This document shows, piece after piece, positions 1-7,068 of a DNA stretch of 26,317 nt. This DNA comes from an uncultured Candidatus Melainabacteria bacterium (GTDB lineage Bacteria > Cyanobacteriota > Vampirovibrionia > Gastranaerophilales > Gastranaerophilaceae), in contig CAMHMW010000010.1 in the NCBI GenBank assembly GCA_946186335.1, positions 1-26,317 on the forward strand. The letters run 5' to 3'. Numbering within the stretch: position 1 is the first letter of the stretch; each line of letters starts with the position of its first letter. Below the pieces are notes generated by a model. The model did not search any database, was not told where the DNA came from, and saw nothing but the letters and a program-made list of their open reading frames with translations. Made by a program: the position numbers and the translations under genes.

Positions 1-86
1 TTGAAAAAGGCGCACTTGACTATATGCGTCAGATAAAGAAAATCTTTGACCCGAATAATATATTAAACCCGTATAAAATCTTTTAA
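1..86 (+). CDS. FAD-linked oxidase, C-terminal end (partial)
   Basis: An open frame enters from the left edge (frame from base 3) and stops at TAA 84-86. The visible tail reads ...DYMRQIKKIFDPNNILNPYK then IF. The pattern 'IKxxFDPNNILNPxKIF' is the usual C-terminus of GlcD/D-lactate dehydrogenase type flavoproteins (FAD-oxidase C-terminal domain), which oxidise 2-hydroxy acids using FAD. Only 27 residues are visible, so the substrate cannot be told. It converges on the HD-GYP-type gene with only 5 bases between the two stop codons, and I see no hairpin terminator there. Confidence 0.7.
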   Translation, partial: EKGALDYMRQIKKIFDPNNILNPYKIF

Positions 87-91
87 TATTG

Positions 92-1330
92 CTATTTTAC
101 GGATTGAATCAGTGCATTTACAACATCTCTGTCCCATTTTTTGTCAACTTCGGATGTTAAAATTTCTATTGCCTGTGTTTGTTCCAATGCTTTTCTGTAC
201 GGTCTGTCCGATGTCATTGCAGAATAAGCATCGGCTACTGCAATTATTCTTGAACCCAGCGGAATTGATTGTCCTTTTAATCCTTCCGGACTGCCTGAAC
301 CGTCTACTCGTTCAGTTTGATATGTTATGTATGGGACAACTTCTGACAGGAAGTTTATGTTCATCAAAAGGTTAACTCCGATATTTGTATGGTTCTGAAT
401 TTTTTGGAGTTCTTCCGGTGACAATTTCCCGTTTGTTGCAAATATTTTTTCGGGTAATGTTATCTTACCGATATTTTGTAATAGCCCCGCATAGTATATC
501 AAATCTGTCGTTTTTTCGTTCAATCCCAGTTTTTTGCAGATATTTCTTGCAAGTTTTGCGGTGTTTCTTGAATGAGAAACCGTATATTGACCTTTTCTGT
601 CAACAGCGTTTGCAAGTGCTTCTACAAAATTTTGCTGATAGTCGCACAAATCACCGATTAGTGCGGTTAATTCCGCTCTTTCCTGTTTTAGTTCTATTTC
701 TGTTGTATCAGGGTTGTCTATCAGTAAGTTTGTTCTGTCAACTTCTGCCTGTAATGTAATTGTTGTTCCCAAAAGGTTTGCAATGCTCATTACAAGTTCC
801 GTGAAATCTTTTTCAAGAGTGTTTTCTGACTTGATTTCTATCATACCGACCGGCATAGTTGCACTTCTCATTGATACGAAAATTCTGTCGTTTCTCTCTA
901 TAATATCTTCATATATCAAATCAGCGAGTGAAATATCGGCAGATGCCGTATCATTGTCGGAATTGCCGACAGGTACAATTTCATCGTTTTTAATTAAATA
1001 TATTTTACAATCTTCAACTTCTATCATCTGAATAATAGATTTAGCAATTGAGGTATATATAGCCTGTTCTTCACCTGTTGTGAAGTTAAGAATACAGAGG
1101 GTGTTTTTAGATGAATATATATCGGTAAGTTCACGAAGTTGATTTTTTATTCGGTCTTTCTTATTTGCGCTGACGCTGATTTTTTTTGCAAAATCTTCTG
1201 AAATTAGTGTTTCTGCAATAAAATCACCGAGGTTTAGTGCAAACATTTCCTCAATGGGATCATTTCCCGCAGCAAACTCACTCTGGCCGAACAGCGATAC
1301 TCCTACCTTATTATTCTCTTCTTTGGTCAT
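92..1330 (-). CDS. GAF-like + degenerate HD-GYP domain protein
   Basis: This 412-residue soluble protein has about 55 variable residues, a GAF-like sensory region (about 60-195) and a C-terminal HD-GYP-type domain (about 235-412). The fold signatures of HD-GYP are clear: SHSRNTAKLARNICKKLGL at 252-270, LPEKI, a GxLSPEE helix, IPLGSRIIAVADAYSAMTSD and RPYR. Family members hydrolyse cyclic-di-GMP or related dinucleotides with a metal centre. Here the HD dyad is Gln285-Asn286, the usual His-His before Glu is Gln338-Thr339, and the GYP tripeptide is Gly-Ser-Pro (346-348). Hydrolysis therefore looks lost, and a binding or scaffold role is more likely (inference). The start has an AGAAGGA site 6-7 bases upstream. 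The N-terminus carries SLFGQSEF, resembling the short Phe tag of other unknown proteins here. Confidence 0.85.
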   Translation of the reverse strand: MTKEENNKVGVSLFGQSEFAAGNDPIEEMFALNLGDFIAETLISEDFAKKISVSANKKDRIKNQLRELTDIYSSKNTLCILNFTTGEEQAIYTSIAKSIIQMIEVEDCKIYLIKNDEIVPVGNSDNDTASADISLADLIYEDIIERNDRIFVSMRSATMPVGMIEIKSENTLEKDFTELVMSIANLLGTTITLQAEVDRTNLLIDNPDTTEIELKQERAELTALIGDLCDYQQNFVEALANAVDRKGQYTVSHSRNTAKLARNICKKLGLNEKTTDLIYYAGLLQNIGKITLPEKIFATNGKLSPEELQKIQNHTNIGVNLLMNINFLSEVVPYITYQTERVDGSGSPEGLKGQSIPLGSRIIAVADAYSAMTSDRPYRKALEQTQAIEILTSEVDKKWDRDVVNALIQSVK

Positions 1331-1413
1331 ATTATTTCCTTCTCGTACATGTATTTATATATTCTTATACGGCACAAATTTTAAAAACTTTAATACATTT
1401 TTCATAAAATCAT

Positions 1414-1445
1414 ACTAAAGTATGGGAAATATAAAACTAAAGTAT
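1414..1445. repeat. Direct repeats ACTAAAGTAT upstream of the HD-GYP gene
   Basis: The decamer ACTAAAGTAT occurs at 1414-1423 and again at 1436-1445, a 22-base period (two helical turns). The first copy sits in the palindrome CATACT-AA-AGTATG (1411-1424), and a partial copy CATACTAAA lies at 1480-1488. The gap 1331-1533 otherwise holds the HD-GYP ribosome site and a hairpin at 1491-1511. The spacing suggests a protein-binding site; this is inference. Confidence 0.35.
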
Positions 1446-1490
1446 CTTAATATAACTTAATATTATCTAAAATATTGCACATACTAAATT

Positions 1491-1511
1491 CCTTCGTTGA
1501 TATAACGAAGG
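1491..1511 (-). terminator. Hairpin downstream of the rsmH-ftsL operon
   Basis: CCTTCGTT (1491-1498) and AACGAAGG (1504-1511) form a perfect 8-bp stem with a 5-base loop, 22 bases beyond the ftsL-like stop. The following sequence on the minus strand has only a short T run (AATTT), so it would be a weak or factor-assisted terminator. Confidence 0.5.
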
Positions 1512-1533
1512 TTAAAATTTGTGGTTGGTGATA

Positions 1534-2067
1534 TTAATAACCAATTGCCCAGTTAAATTTGTTGGCTGCTGTTTTAACGGGAACGGCAACCGTTTTGATA
1601 TCGGAATCCGAATTAAGGGCTGTTACTTCTATTACTTTTTCCGCTTTTTGAAGAAGGTTAAATTCTTCAATTTTATTATCTACATTATTGAATGATTTAT
1701 AGCGGTCTAACTCCGCCTGTAAATCCTGATTTTCAGAGTTTAATCTTACAATTTCATTATCCAAATTGTTTAGTTTGGCTTCATAATTCATCGCAATATA
1801 ATAACTCACAAAAGTTATCGAAATAGCTACACCAAGAAAGAAACAAAGAGTTTTATTGATTCTTCTGTTAATCATTTCGGGAACAGTCATCGGCTTTTGC
1901 TGATAAAATGAACCTTCAATAACTGAATGGTCTTCTTTTACCGGCGATGTTGCATAACCTGTCCTGTTGTAGCCGTACTCTTCAATTTTAACTCTTGCTG
2001 TATTCAAATTAATCCCCTGCCAAACATATTTTATTGTTACTCTCTTACCTTCTGATACATCTTGCAA
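1534..2067 (-). CDS. ftsL: FtsL/FtsB-like divisome membrane protein
   Basis: This 177-residue single-pass protein has a polar N-terminal region of about 70 residues, one membrane helix (about 74-92) and an extracytoplasmic coiled coil (about 93-130, with the leucine/asparagine heptad pattern NNLDNEIVRLNSENQDL). That layout, directly after rsmH, is what FtsL shows in the division gene cluster, where it joins FtsB/DivIC and FtsQ to activate septal wall synthesis. FtsL sequences diverge strongly, so the name rests on topology and position. The longest frame begins with TTG at 2067 and overlaps rsmH by 23 bases. A second TTG at 2007 has AGGGG about 6 bases upstream and would give 157 residues without overlap; I consider both starts possible. 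Confidence 0.65.
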   Translation of the reverse strand: MQDVSEGKRVTIKYVWQGINLNTARVKIEEYGYNRTGYATSPVKEDHSVIEGSFYQQKPMTVPEMINRRINKTLCFFLGVAISITFVSYYIAMNYEAKLNNLDNEIVRLNSENQDLQAELDRYKSFNNVDNKIEEFNLLQKAEKVIEVTALNSDSDIKTVAVPVKTAANKFNWAIGY

Positions 2068-2980
2068 TTCTTAACTTTGCACTTCTTGAAGGCGGGTTTT
2101 CATTTATTTCCTGCTCCGTTGCGGTTATCGGTTTTTTGTTTACCAATTCCAGTACGGGAGGCGGACAATTGCATATCATTTGGTTTGGTTCGCAATGACA
2201 CCGGGTCGAATGATATTTAAAAAACTGTTTTACTACCCTGTCCTCTAATGAATGAAAACTTATCACACTTATTATAGCACCAAAATCTAATAAATCCAAT
2301 ACATCATTTAATGTGTTTTTAACATTTTGTAACTCATGATTAACTTCAATTCTTATCGCCTGAAAAACTCTTGTGGCAGGGTGGATATTTGATTTTATCT
2401 TAGGCGTTGCTGATACTATTAGCTCTGCTAATTCAGTCGTAGTCTTTATTGGGGCTATTTTTCTTTTTTCAGCGATTGCTTTTGCAATTCTTTTTGAAAA
2501 ACGTTCTTCTCCGTATTCCGAAAATATTTTAACAAGTTCATCTTCTTTATATTTGTTTACAACATCATAGGCGGAAAAATCCGAATCTTTGTTGAATCTC
2601 ATATCAAGCGGGGCTTCTTTTGAGAATGAAAAACCTCTTTCCTGTTTTGTAAGTTGGTGATAAGAAGCCCCCAAATCAAATAAAACTCCGCCTGTAATCT
2701 TTTGAATCCCCAAATCTTTTAAAACCTGTTTGATATTGGTATATGAGTTTTTTACAATTGTAATGTTTTTGTATTCTTTCAGACGTTCTGTTGCGGCATC
2801 AATGGCATCTTGGTCAATATCAAAGGAAATCAGTTTTCCATTCGGAGAAATCCTTTTCAAAATGAGTTCGCTGTGCCCTCCTCCTCCTAATGTGCAGTCA
2901 ACATAAATAAGTCCGCTTTTGCACGCAAGAGCATCAACTGCTTCGTTTTTCATAACCGTATAATGCTTAAAATCCGTCAT
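2045..2980 (-). CDS. rsmH: 16S rRNA (cytosine-1402-N4)-methyltransferase RsmH
   Basis: The 311-residue protein has the full RsmH (MraW) signature. The SAM-binding loop VDCTLGGGGHS is at 27-37, acidic FDID at 53-56, DLGASYHQL at 102-110 (family DLGVSSPQL), ERGFSF, PLDMRFN at 124-130, GEERFSKRIAKAIA, SFHSLEDRVVKQFF, and the C-terminal SRSAKLRIA. The enzyme methylates N4 of C1402 in the ribosomal P site using S-adenosylmethionine. It normally opens the dcw division/wall cluster after mraZ. Here no mraZ precedes it; a divergent small unknown gene does, while an FtsL-like gene follows with overlap. I see no SD before the ATG: TACTAT ends 6 bases upstream, and an extended -10 lies near 3010-3018. 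Confidence 0.96.
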   Translation of the reverse strand: MTDFKHYTVMKNEAVDALACKSGLIYVDCTLGGGGHSELILKRISPNGKLISFDIDQDAIDAATERLKEYKNITIVKNSYTNIKQVLKDLGIQKITGGVLFDLGASYHQLTKQERGFSFSKEAPLDMRFNKDSDFSAYDVVNKYKEDELVKIFSEYGEERFSKRIAKAIAEKRKIAPIKTTTELAELIVSATPKIKSNIHPATRVFQAIRIEVNHELQNVKNTLNDVLDLLDFGAIISVISFHSLEDRVVKQFFKYHSTRCHCEPNQMICNCPPPVLELVNKKPITATEQEINENPPSRSAKLRIARCIRR

Positions 2981-3009
2981 AGGTTTATAGTATCATAAAA
3001 TTTTGTAAT

Positions 3010-3018
3010 ATTTTAGCA
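3010..3018 (-). promoter_or_regulatory. Extended -10 upstream of rsmH
   Basis: On the minus strand TGC-TAAAAT (3018 to 3010) is an extended -10 in the 84-base gap between rsmH and the divergent gene at 3065. No good -35 is present at 17 bases. The same nonamer occurs upstream of gatB. A second -10-like TACTAT lies 6 bases before the rsmH ATG. Confidence 0.4.
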
Positions 3019-3064
3019 AATTTTATTTTTATGGTTTTTTCTATGAAAAACTGAAAGGATTTAT

Positions 3065-3451
3065 ATGGAAATATCACGTTATCCGGCGCAAACCTCTTTT
3101 GGAATAAAATTTTATAACCATAATAATGCTTTAAGGGAAGTAATAGAATATGCAGCAGAACACGATAAACTTCCTTATCTTGACGGTGCTTTAAACAGTT
3201 TGTCCAATGTAAAAGGGGGAGATATATTAATCGTTCACGGACAGCACGGGGGTGTTTTGTTCTCAAGTTTTACTCTCGGCAGAAATTCCGTCAGAAATGA
3301 TGTTAAGGGTTGTGAGTCTTATGCTGAGGCCACCTATAACGCAATAATTGAACTTATGGACAGAGATTGTCCAAAATTGATGCAGTTGTTAAGAAAAAGA
3401 GTGAAACGAAATTTTTATGTTGAAGATATGGTAAAAAAATATTCTGCATAA
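3065..3451 (+). CDS. Small unknown protein with N-terminal SFGIKF tag
   Basis: I do not recognise this 128-residue protein. It is soluble, with no signal peptide or membrane helix. It starts MEISRYPAQTSFGIKF, where the short Phe-Gly-x-Lys element resembles the tag on other unknown proteins in the window. A central segment, GGDILIVHGQHGGVLFSSFTLG (about 51-72), looks like two beta strands joined by a His/Gly turn, followed by an amphipathic helical C-terminus rich in Lys/Arg (LMQLLRKRVKRNF). GAAAGGA lies 5 bases before the ATG and supports the start. It is divergent from rsmH and monocistronic, ending in a strong bidirectional terminator. Confidence 0.8.
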   Translation: MEISRYPAQTSFGIKFYNHNNALREVIEYAAEHDKLPYLDGALNSLSNVKGGDILIVHGQHGGVLFSSFTLGRNSVRNDVKGCESYAEATYNAIIELMDRDCPKLMQLLRKRVKRNFYVEDMVKKYSA

Positions 3452-3453
3452 AA

Positions 3454-3478
3454 AAAGAGGAACATATAGTTCCTCTTT
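3454..3478. terminator. Bidirectional intrinsic terminator
   Basis: AAAGAGGAAC (3454-3463) and GTTCCTCTTT (3469-3478) form a perfect 10-bp stem with loop ATATA, immediately after the stop at 3451. The minus-strand side continues with an unbroken run of seven T. The plus side has TTTAATCTTTTTC. It serves the two convergent genes 3065-3451 and 3505-3717. Confidence 0.92.
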
Positions 3479-3504
3479 AATCTTTTTCATACTGTATATT
3501 CAAT

Positions 3505-3717
3505 TTATAGAATAAATCCGGTTAAGCCCTCCTTATCAAATATTTCAACAAATTTGTCAAATGTACATGAGACCTCAGAACCTGATTCATCGATAATTCC
3601 GATTACTCTTTCAAGTTCTTCGTCTGAAACTGTTTCATCTTTTGAAACGATAAAATAAGAATTCATCTCTTTATAGGGATTATCCTTATGTGCAATTAAT
3701 CTTGTTTCTGAATCCAT
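3505..3717 (-). CDS. Small acidic unknown protein
   Basis: This 70-residue protein belongs to no family I know. It has many Asp/Glu residues (DETVSDEELERVIGIIDESG) and a likely alpha/beta fold ending EGLTGFIL. The frame is open further upstream to an ATG at 3747. The ATG at 3717 is preferred because AGAGG lies 7 bases before it, whereas the upstream ATG has no ribosome site and the extra residues (VTKMKRGQK) just encode that site. It converges on the gene at 3065-3451 and shares its terminator. Confidence 0.7.
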   Translation of the reverse strand: MDSETRLIAHKDNPYKEMNSYFIVSKDETVSDEELERVIGIIDESGSEVSCTFDKFVEIFDKEGLTGFIL

Positions 3718-3880
3718 TTTTTGACCTCTTTTCATTTTCGTAACCACATCATTTTTATCGGTATTATTTATTGTAATCTTTAGTTTTCAGAAGGAAATTG
3801 TTACATTAATTTACAATTTTATTAAAATTTTGAAAGTTTGTTACATACCGTTCAGTATAGTTTTATTTATTTTAAATATG

Positions 3881-3889
3881 TGATAGAAT
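3881..3889 (+). promoter_or_regulatory. Extended -10 promoter for the 3929 operon
   Basis: TG-A-TAGAAT (3881-3889) is an extended -10 placed about 40 bases before the ATG at 3929. The -35 region is poor. Upstream, TGTTACA occurs at 3799-3805 and 3839-3845, exactly 40 bases apart. The rest of the 3718-3928 gap shows no gene. Confidence 0.5.
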
Positions 3890-3928
3890 GTAATTGAACG
3901 ACAGAATGTTTGAATAAGAGGTTATAAA

Positions 3929-4429
3929 ATGAAAAAATTAAAAGTAACGGCATTGGCTATAATATTATCATTGGGTATTTGTGCGGGTTCCTTCACAGTA
4001 TATTCAAAAACCGCAGCGGCACCGGCAACTGTTTCTGCACCATCGGGTCCGCAAATTCAATATCTTCAGGTCAATGCTTTGGATGTAGTTTCAAATCCTT
4101 CAAGGTATTTGAACAGAAATATTCGTATTCGTGCAAAATTTGATAAGTTTTCAACATTAGGGCTTGATTATCCGCCGGTTAACAGGCCGCATGAAAAATA
4201 TATTTCATTTTTAATTCAAAGACCTGATATTACAAATCACAATATCCCGCTTTCGGAGTTTAAAATCTTCTTGAAAAAAGAAGTTGCAGAAAAAAATATT
4301 GACCTTGATGCAGGGGATGAAATTGAATTTTGCGGAAAAGTATTTTCAACCGCGCTCGGTGATCCTTGGATGGATGTTGCTGAATTCAAGGTTGTAAATA
4401 AAGTTAAAAAAGACGAAAATAAAAAATAG
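3929..4429 (+). CDS. Exported small OB-fold-like protein
   Basis: This 166-residue protein begins with a classical signal peptide: MKKLK, a hydrophobic core TALAIILSLGICAGSF, then a likely Sec cleavage after TAAA or near YSK. The mature part starts with an Ala/Pro linker. It continues with a domain (about 48-160) that alternates short strands: DVVSNPSRYLNRNIRIRAKF, an insert, KYISFLIQRPD, and DAGDEIEFCGKVFS followed by DPWMDVAEFKVV. This resembles OB-fold stress/transport accessory domains, but I cannot name a family. Residue pattern LGIC is not a convincing lipobox. AGAGG lies 8 bases before the ATG. The GH57 gene starts 44 bases downstream with no terminator between, so the two probably share a transcript. 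Confidence 0.8.
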   Translation: MKKLKVTALAIILSLGICAGSFTVYSKTAAAPATVSAPSGPQIQYLQVNALDVVSNPSRYLNRNIRIRAKFDKFSTLGLDYPPVNRPHEKYISFLIQRPDITNHNIPLSEFKIFLKKEVAEKNIDLDAGDEIEFCGKVFSTALGDPWMDVAEFKVVNKVKKDENKK

Positions 4430-4473
4430 TGTCGTTTATTGCAGGAATTAGTTTATAGGTATGGATAAAGGTT

Positions 4474-6975
4474 ATGGCAAATAATTCTACTCAGGAAAAG
4501 TTTTTAACAATACACGGGCATTTTTATCAGCCGCCCAGAGAAAATCCGTGGCTCGAGGCTATTGAACTTCAGGATAGTGCGCTTCCGTTTCACGACTGGA
4601 ATGAACGTATATGCAAGGAATGTTATAATCCAAATTCTGTTTCAAGAATAGTTGACAGCAAAAATCGTATTCTTGATATTGTTAATAACTATGAGTATAT
4701 GAGTTTTAACTTCGGTCCGACTTTACTGTCGTGGATGGAGGAATTTGCCCCCTTAACTTATGAAAGAATAGTTAAAGCGGATATTGCAAGTATTTCCCGC
4801 CATAACGGGCATGGTAATGCTCTGGCTCAGGTATATAACCATATAATTATGCCTCTTGCAAATTATAACGATAAAGTTACTCAGGTAAAGTGGGGTATAA
4901 AAGATTTTGAATATCGTTTTGGCCGTAAGCCTGAGGGCATGTGGCTTGCGGAAACCGCAGTTGATGATGAAACCCTGAAGGTTTTGGTTGATAACGGTAT
5001 TAAATTTACCGTATTATCGCCCTATCAGGCATTAAAGGTTAAAAAATCATCAACAAGAGAATGGCAGGATGTAAGCTGGGGAAATATTGACCCTGCACGT
5101 TCTTATGAATATACCCTCAAATGTGACCCGACAAAATCAATAGACTTATTCTTCTATGATGGGGCAATTTCACGTTCTGTTGCGTTTGATGAACTCTTAA
5201 CAGATGGTAATAAATTTATTAAACGTCTGAAAGAGGGTGTTTCCGAGCTGAGAGATTATCCTCAGCTTGTAAATATTGCAACGGATGGTGAAAGTTACGG
5301 TCACCATACAAAATTCGGAGATATGGCGCTTTCCTATGTCCTTAAAATCAAGGCTGAGGATGAGGGTTTTAAAATTACAAATTATGCCGAATATCTTGAA
5401 AAATACAAAAGTGATTATGATGTTGATATTAAACAGGCTTCATCGTGGAGTTGTTTTCATGGTGTCGGCAGATGGAAAGAAGATTGCGGATGCTCAACCG
5501 GCGGACATCCCGGATGGAATCAGAAATGGAGAGAACATCTGCGCCATGCGCTTGATTATCTTCGTGATAAACTTGCGGATGTTTTTGAAAAAGAGGGTAA
5601 AAAATATTTTAACAAAGATGTCTGGGATGTTCGTAACGAATACATTGACGTTATTTTGGACAGAACATATTCCAAAATCAGGGCTTTTCAAAAGGCACAT
5701 TTTAATGAAGATTTGACAGAAGAAGAAAAAGTCAGAGGTATGGAGCTTCTTGAAATTCAGCGTCAGGCTCTTTTAATGTACACGAGCTGCGGCTGGTTTT
5801 TCTCGGAAATTTCAGGTATTGAAACCGTACAAATAATGAAATATGCAGCAAGGGCTTTACAGCTTGTAGCCAATTTTACCAATGAAAATTATGAAGATAA
5901 ATTTCTTGACATATTGTCACGGGCAAAAAGTAATATTTCTGAATTTGGTACCGGTAAGGATATTTATGAAAGGTTTGTAAAACCATCGGTTGTTACTTCA
6001 AAGCAGATAGCATGTTTATGGGCGGTTTCTTCAATCTATCAAGAGTTTGAAGATGATGAAGATGTGTATTGTTATACTGTTAAACGCTGTGATTACAAAA
6101 GAGTATCAAAAGGTAATTCTAATTTTATAGTCGGCAATATTGAAATTCGTTCAAAAGTTACATTGGAAAAGTCAAATCTTATGTTTGCATTGATGCAGTA
6201 TACCGGTGGAGATTTTCATTGTGCAATAAAAGAATTTTCAAATAATACCGAATATCAGGACTTGAAGGTGTCATTGATAAAAACATTTATGCTTTCTCCT
6301 ATGACAGAAATAATCAGAGCGTTGGATGAAAAATTCGGAAAAGAATATTTTACGTTAAAGGATATATTTATTGAAGAAAGAAAGAAAATTCTTCAGATAC
6401 TTTTGAAAGACAAACTGGCAAAATTTGCTGAAACATATAAGGATATGTATGAAGAAGGTAAAGGCTCAATTTATCATATGCAAAATCTCGGACTTGAAAT
6501 TCCTAATGAGTTTAAAATTTCGGCAGGTTATGCCTTGAGCAGTCGTTTTAATGATTTACTTGAAAATACCGATGGTTTTGTTGAGGAAAATATTATTCAG
6601 CAGATAGTTGATATAAATTATGAAGCAAAGAAAATTGATATAGAAATTGATAAAACACAGTCAAATCAACTCTTTTCAAAGAAAGTTATTACTAATTTAA
6701 AACGTTTGACTAAGAGTTTCGAAATTCAGCAGGCAGATGCTATCATTGACCTGTTTGATATTATCGGAAAACTTGATTTGCAGATTGATATTGCGGAAGC
6801 TCAAAATATTTACTTTAATAAAATTTACCACAGAATTGGCGATATTCTTTCAAATAATAAGGGTAATCCCTCAGAGCGTGAGGTGAGATTTATAAGAACT
6901 TTACTTAATATTGGTGAAAATCTGAATATTAATGTTGAGTTTTACCGTTCAAAACTTATTAAACTGGGTTTGTAG
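4474..6975 (+). CDS. Glycoside hydrolase family 57 / DUF3536 protein
   Basis: The 833-residue cytoplasmic protein opens with the GH57 signature ITIHGHFYQPPRENPWLE-like sequence (LTIHGHFYQPPREN at 11-24). It has FNFGPTLLSW at 78-87, GMWLAETAVD at 155-164 and NIATDGESYGHH at 267-278. In GH57 amylases and branching enzymes the Glu of the WLAE-type motif is the nucleophile and an Asp later in the barrel is the acid; Glu160 and Asp271 are the candidates here. A Cys-rich segment, CFHGVGRWKEDCGCSTGGHP, and a long helical C-terminus match the DUF3536 subgroup. Alpha-glucan processing is likely, but the exact reaction of this subgroup is not established to my knowledge. No signal peptide is present. 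It follows the exported OB-fold-like gene. Confidence 0.9.
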   Translation: MANNSTQEKFLTIHGHFYQPPRENPWLEAIELQDSALPFHDWNERICKECYNPNSVSRIVDSKNRILDIVNNYEYMSFNFGPTLLSWMEEFAPLTYERIVKADIASISRHNGHGNALAQVYNHIIMPLANYNDKVTQVKWGIKDFEYRFGRKPEGMWLAETAVDDETLKVLVDNGIKFTVLSPYQALKVKKSSTREWQDVSWGNIDPARSYEYTLKCDPTKSIDLFFYDGAISRSVAFDELLTDGNKFIKRLKEGVSELRDYPQLVNIATDGESYGHHTKFGDMALSYVLKIKAEDEGFKITNYAEYLEKYKSDYDVDIKQASSWSCFHGVGRWKEDCGCSTGGHPGWNQKWREHLRHALDYLRDKLADVFEKEGKKYFNKDVWDVRNEYIDVILDRTYSKIRAFQKAHFNEDLTEEEKVRGMELLEIQRQALLMYTSCGWFFSEISGIETVQIMKYAARALQLVANFTNENYEDKFLDILSRAKSNISEFGTGKDIYERFVKPSVVTSKQIACLWAVSSIYQEFEDDEDVYCYTVKRCDYKRVSKGNSNFIVGNIEIRSKVTLEKSNLMFALMQYTGGDFHCAIKEFSNNTEYQDLKVSLIKTFMLSPMTEIIRALDEKFGKEYFTLKDIFIEERKKILQILLKDKLAKFAETYKDMYEEGKGSIYHMQNLGLEIPNEFKISAGYALSSRFNDLLENTDGFVEENIIQQIVDINYEAKKIDIEIDKTQSNQLFSKKVITNLKRLTKSFEIQQADAIIDLFDIIGKLDLQIDIAEAQNIYFNKIYHRIGDILSNNKGNPSEREVRFIRTLLNIGENLNINVEFYRSKLIKLGL

Positions 6976-7068
6976 TTTACTTGCTTAATATTTGTTTACA
7001 AAATACGCAAATTATTATCTGTTAATTACTTTATTAAATTAGGTAATATACAGGTAGTAGGACATGTT

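Noticed and set aside
2985..3266. Antisense frame over the 3065 gene
   Set aside because: The 3065 gene has an SD and terminator; the antisense frame has neither.
3929..4000. Lipoprotein signal in the exported protein
   Set aside because: The residues before Cys are Leu-Gly-Ile, which does not fit the lipobox; an ordinary Sec signal is more likely.
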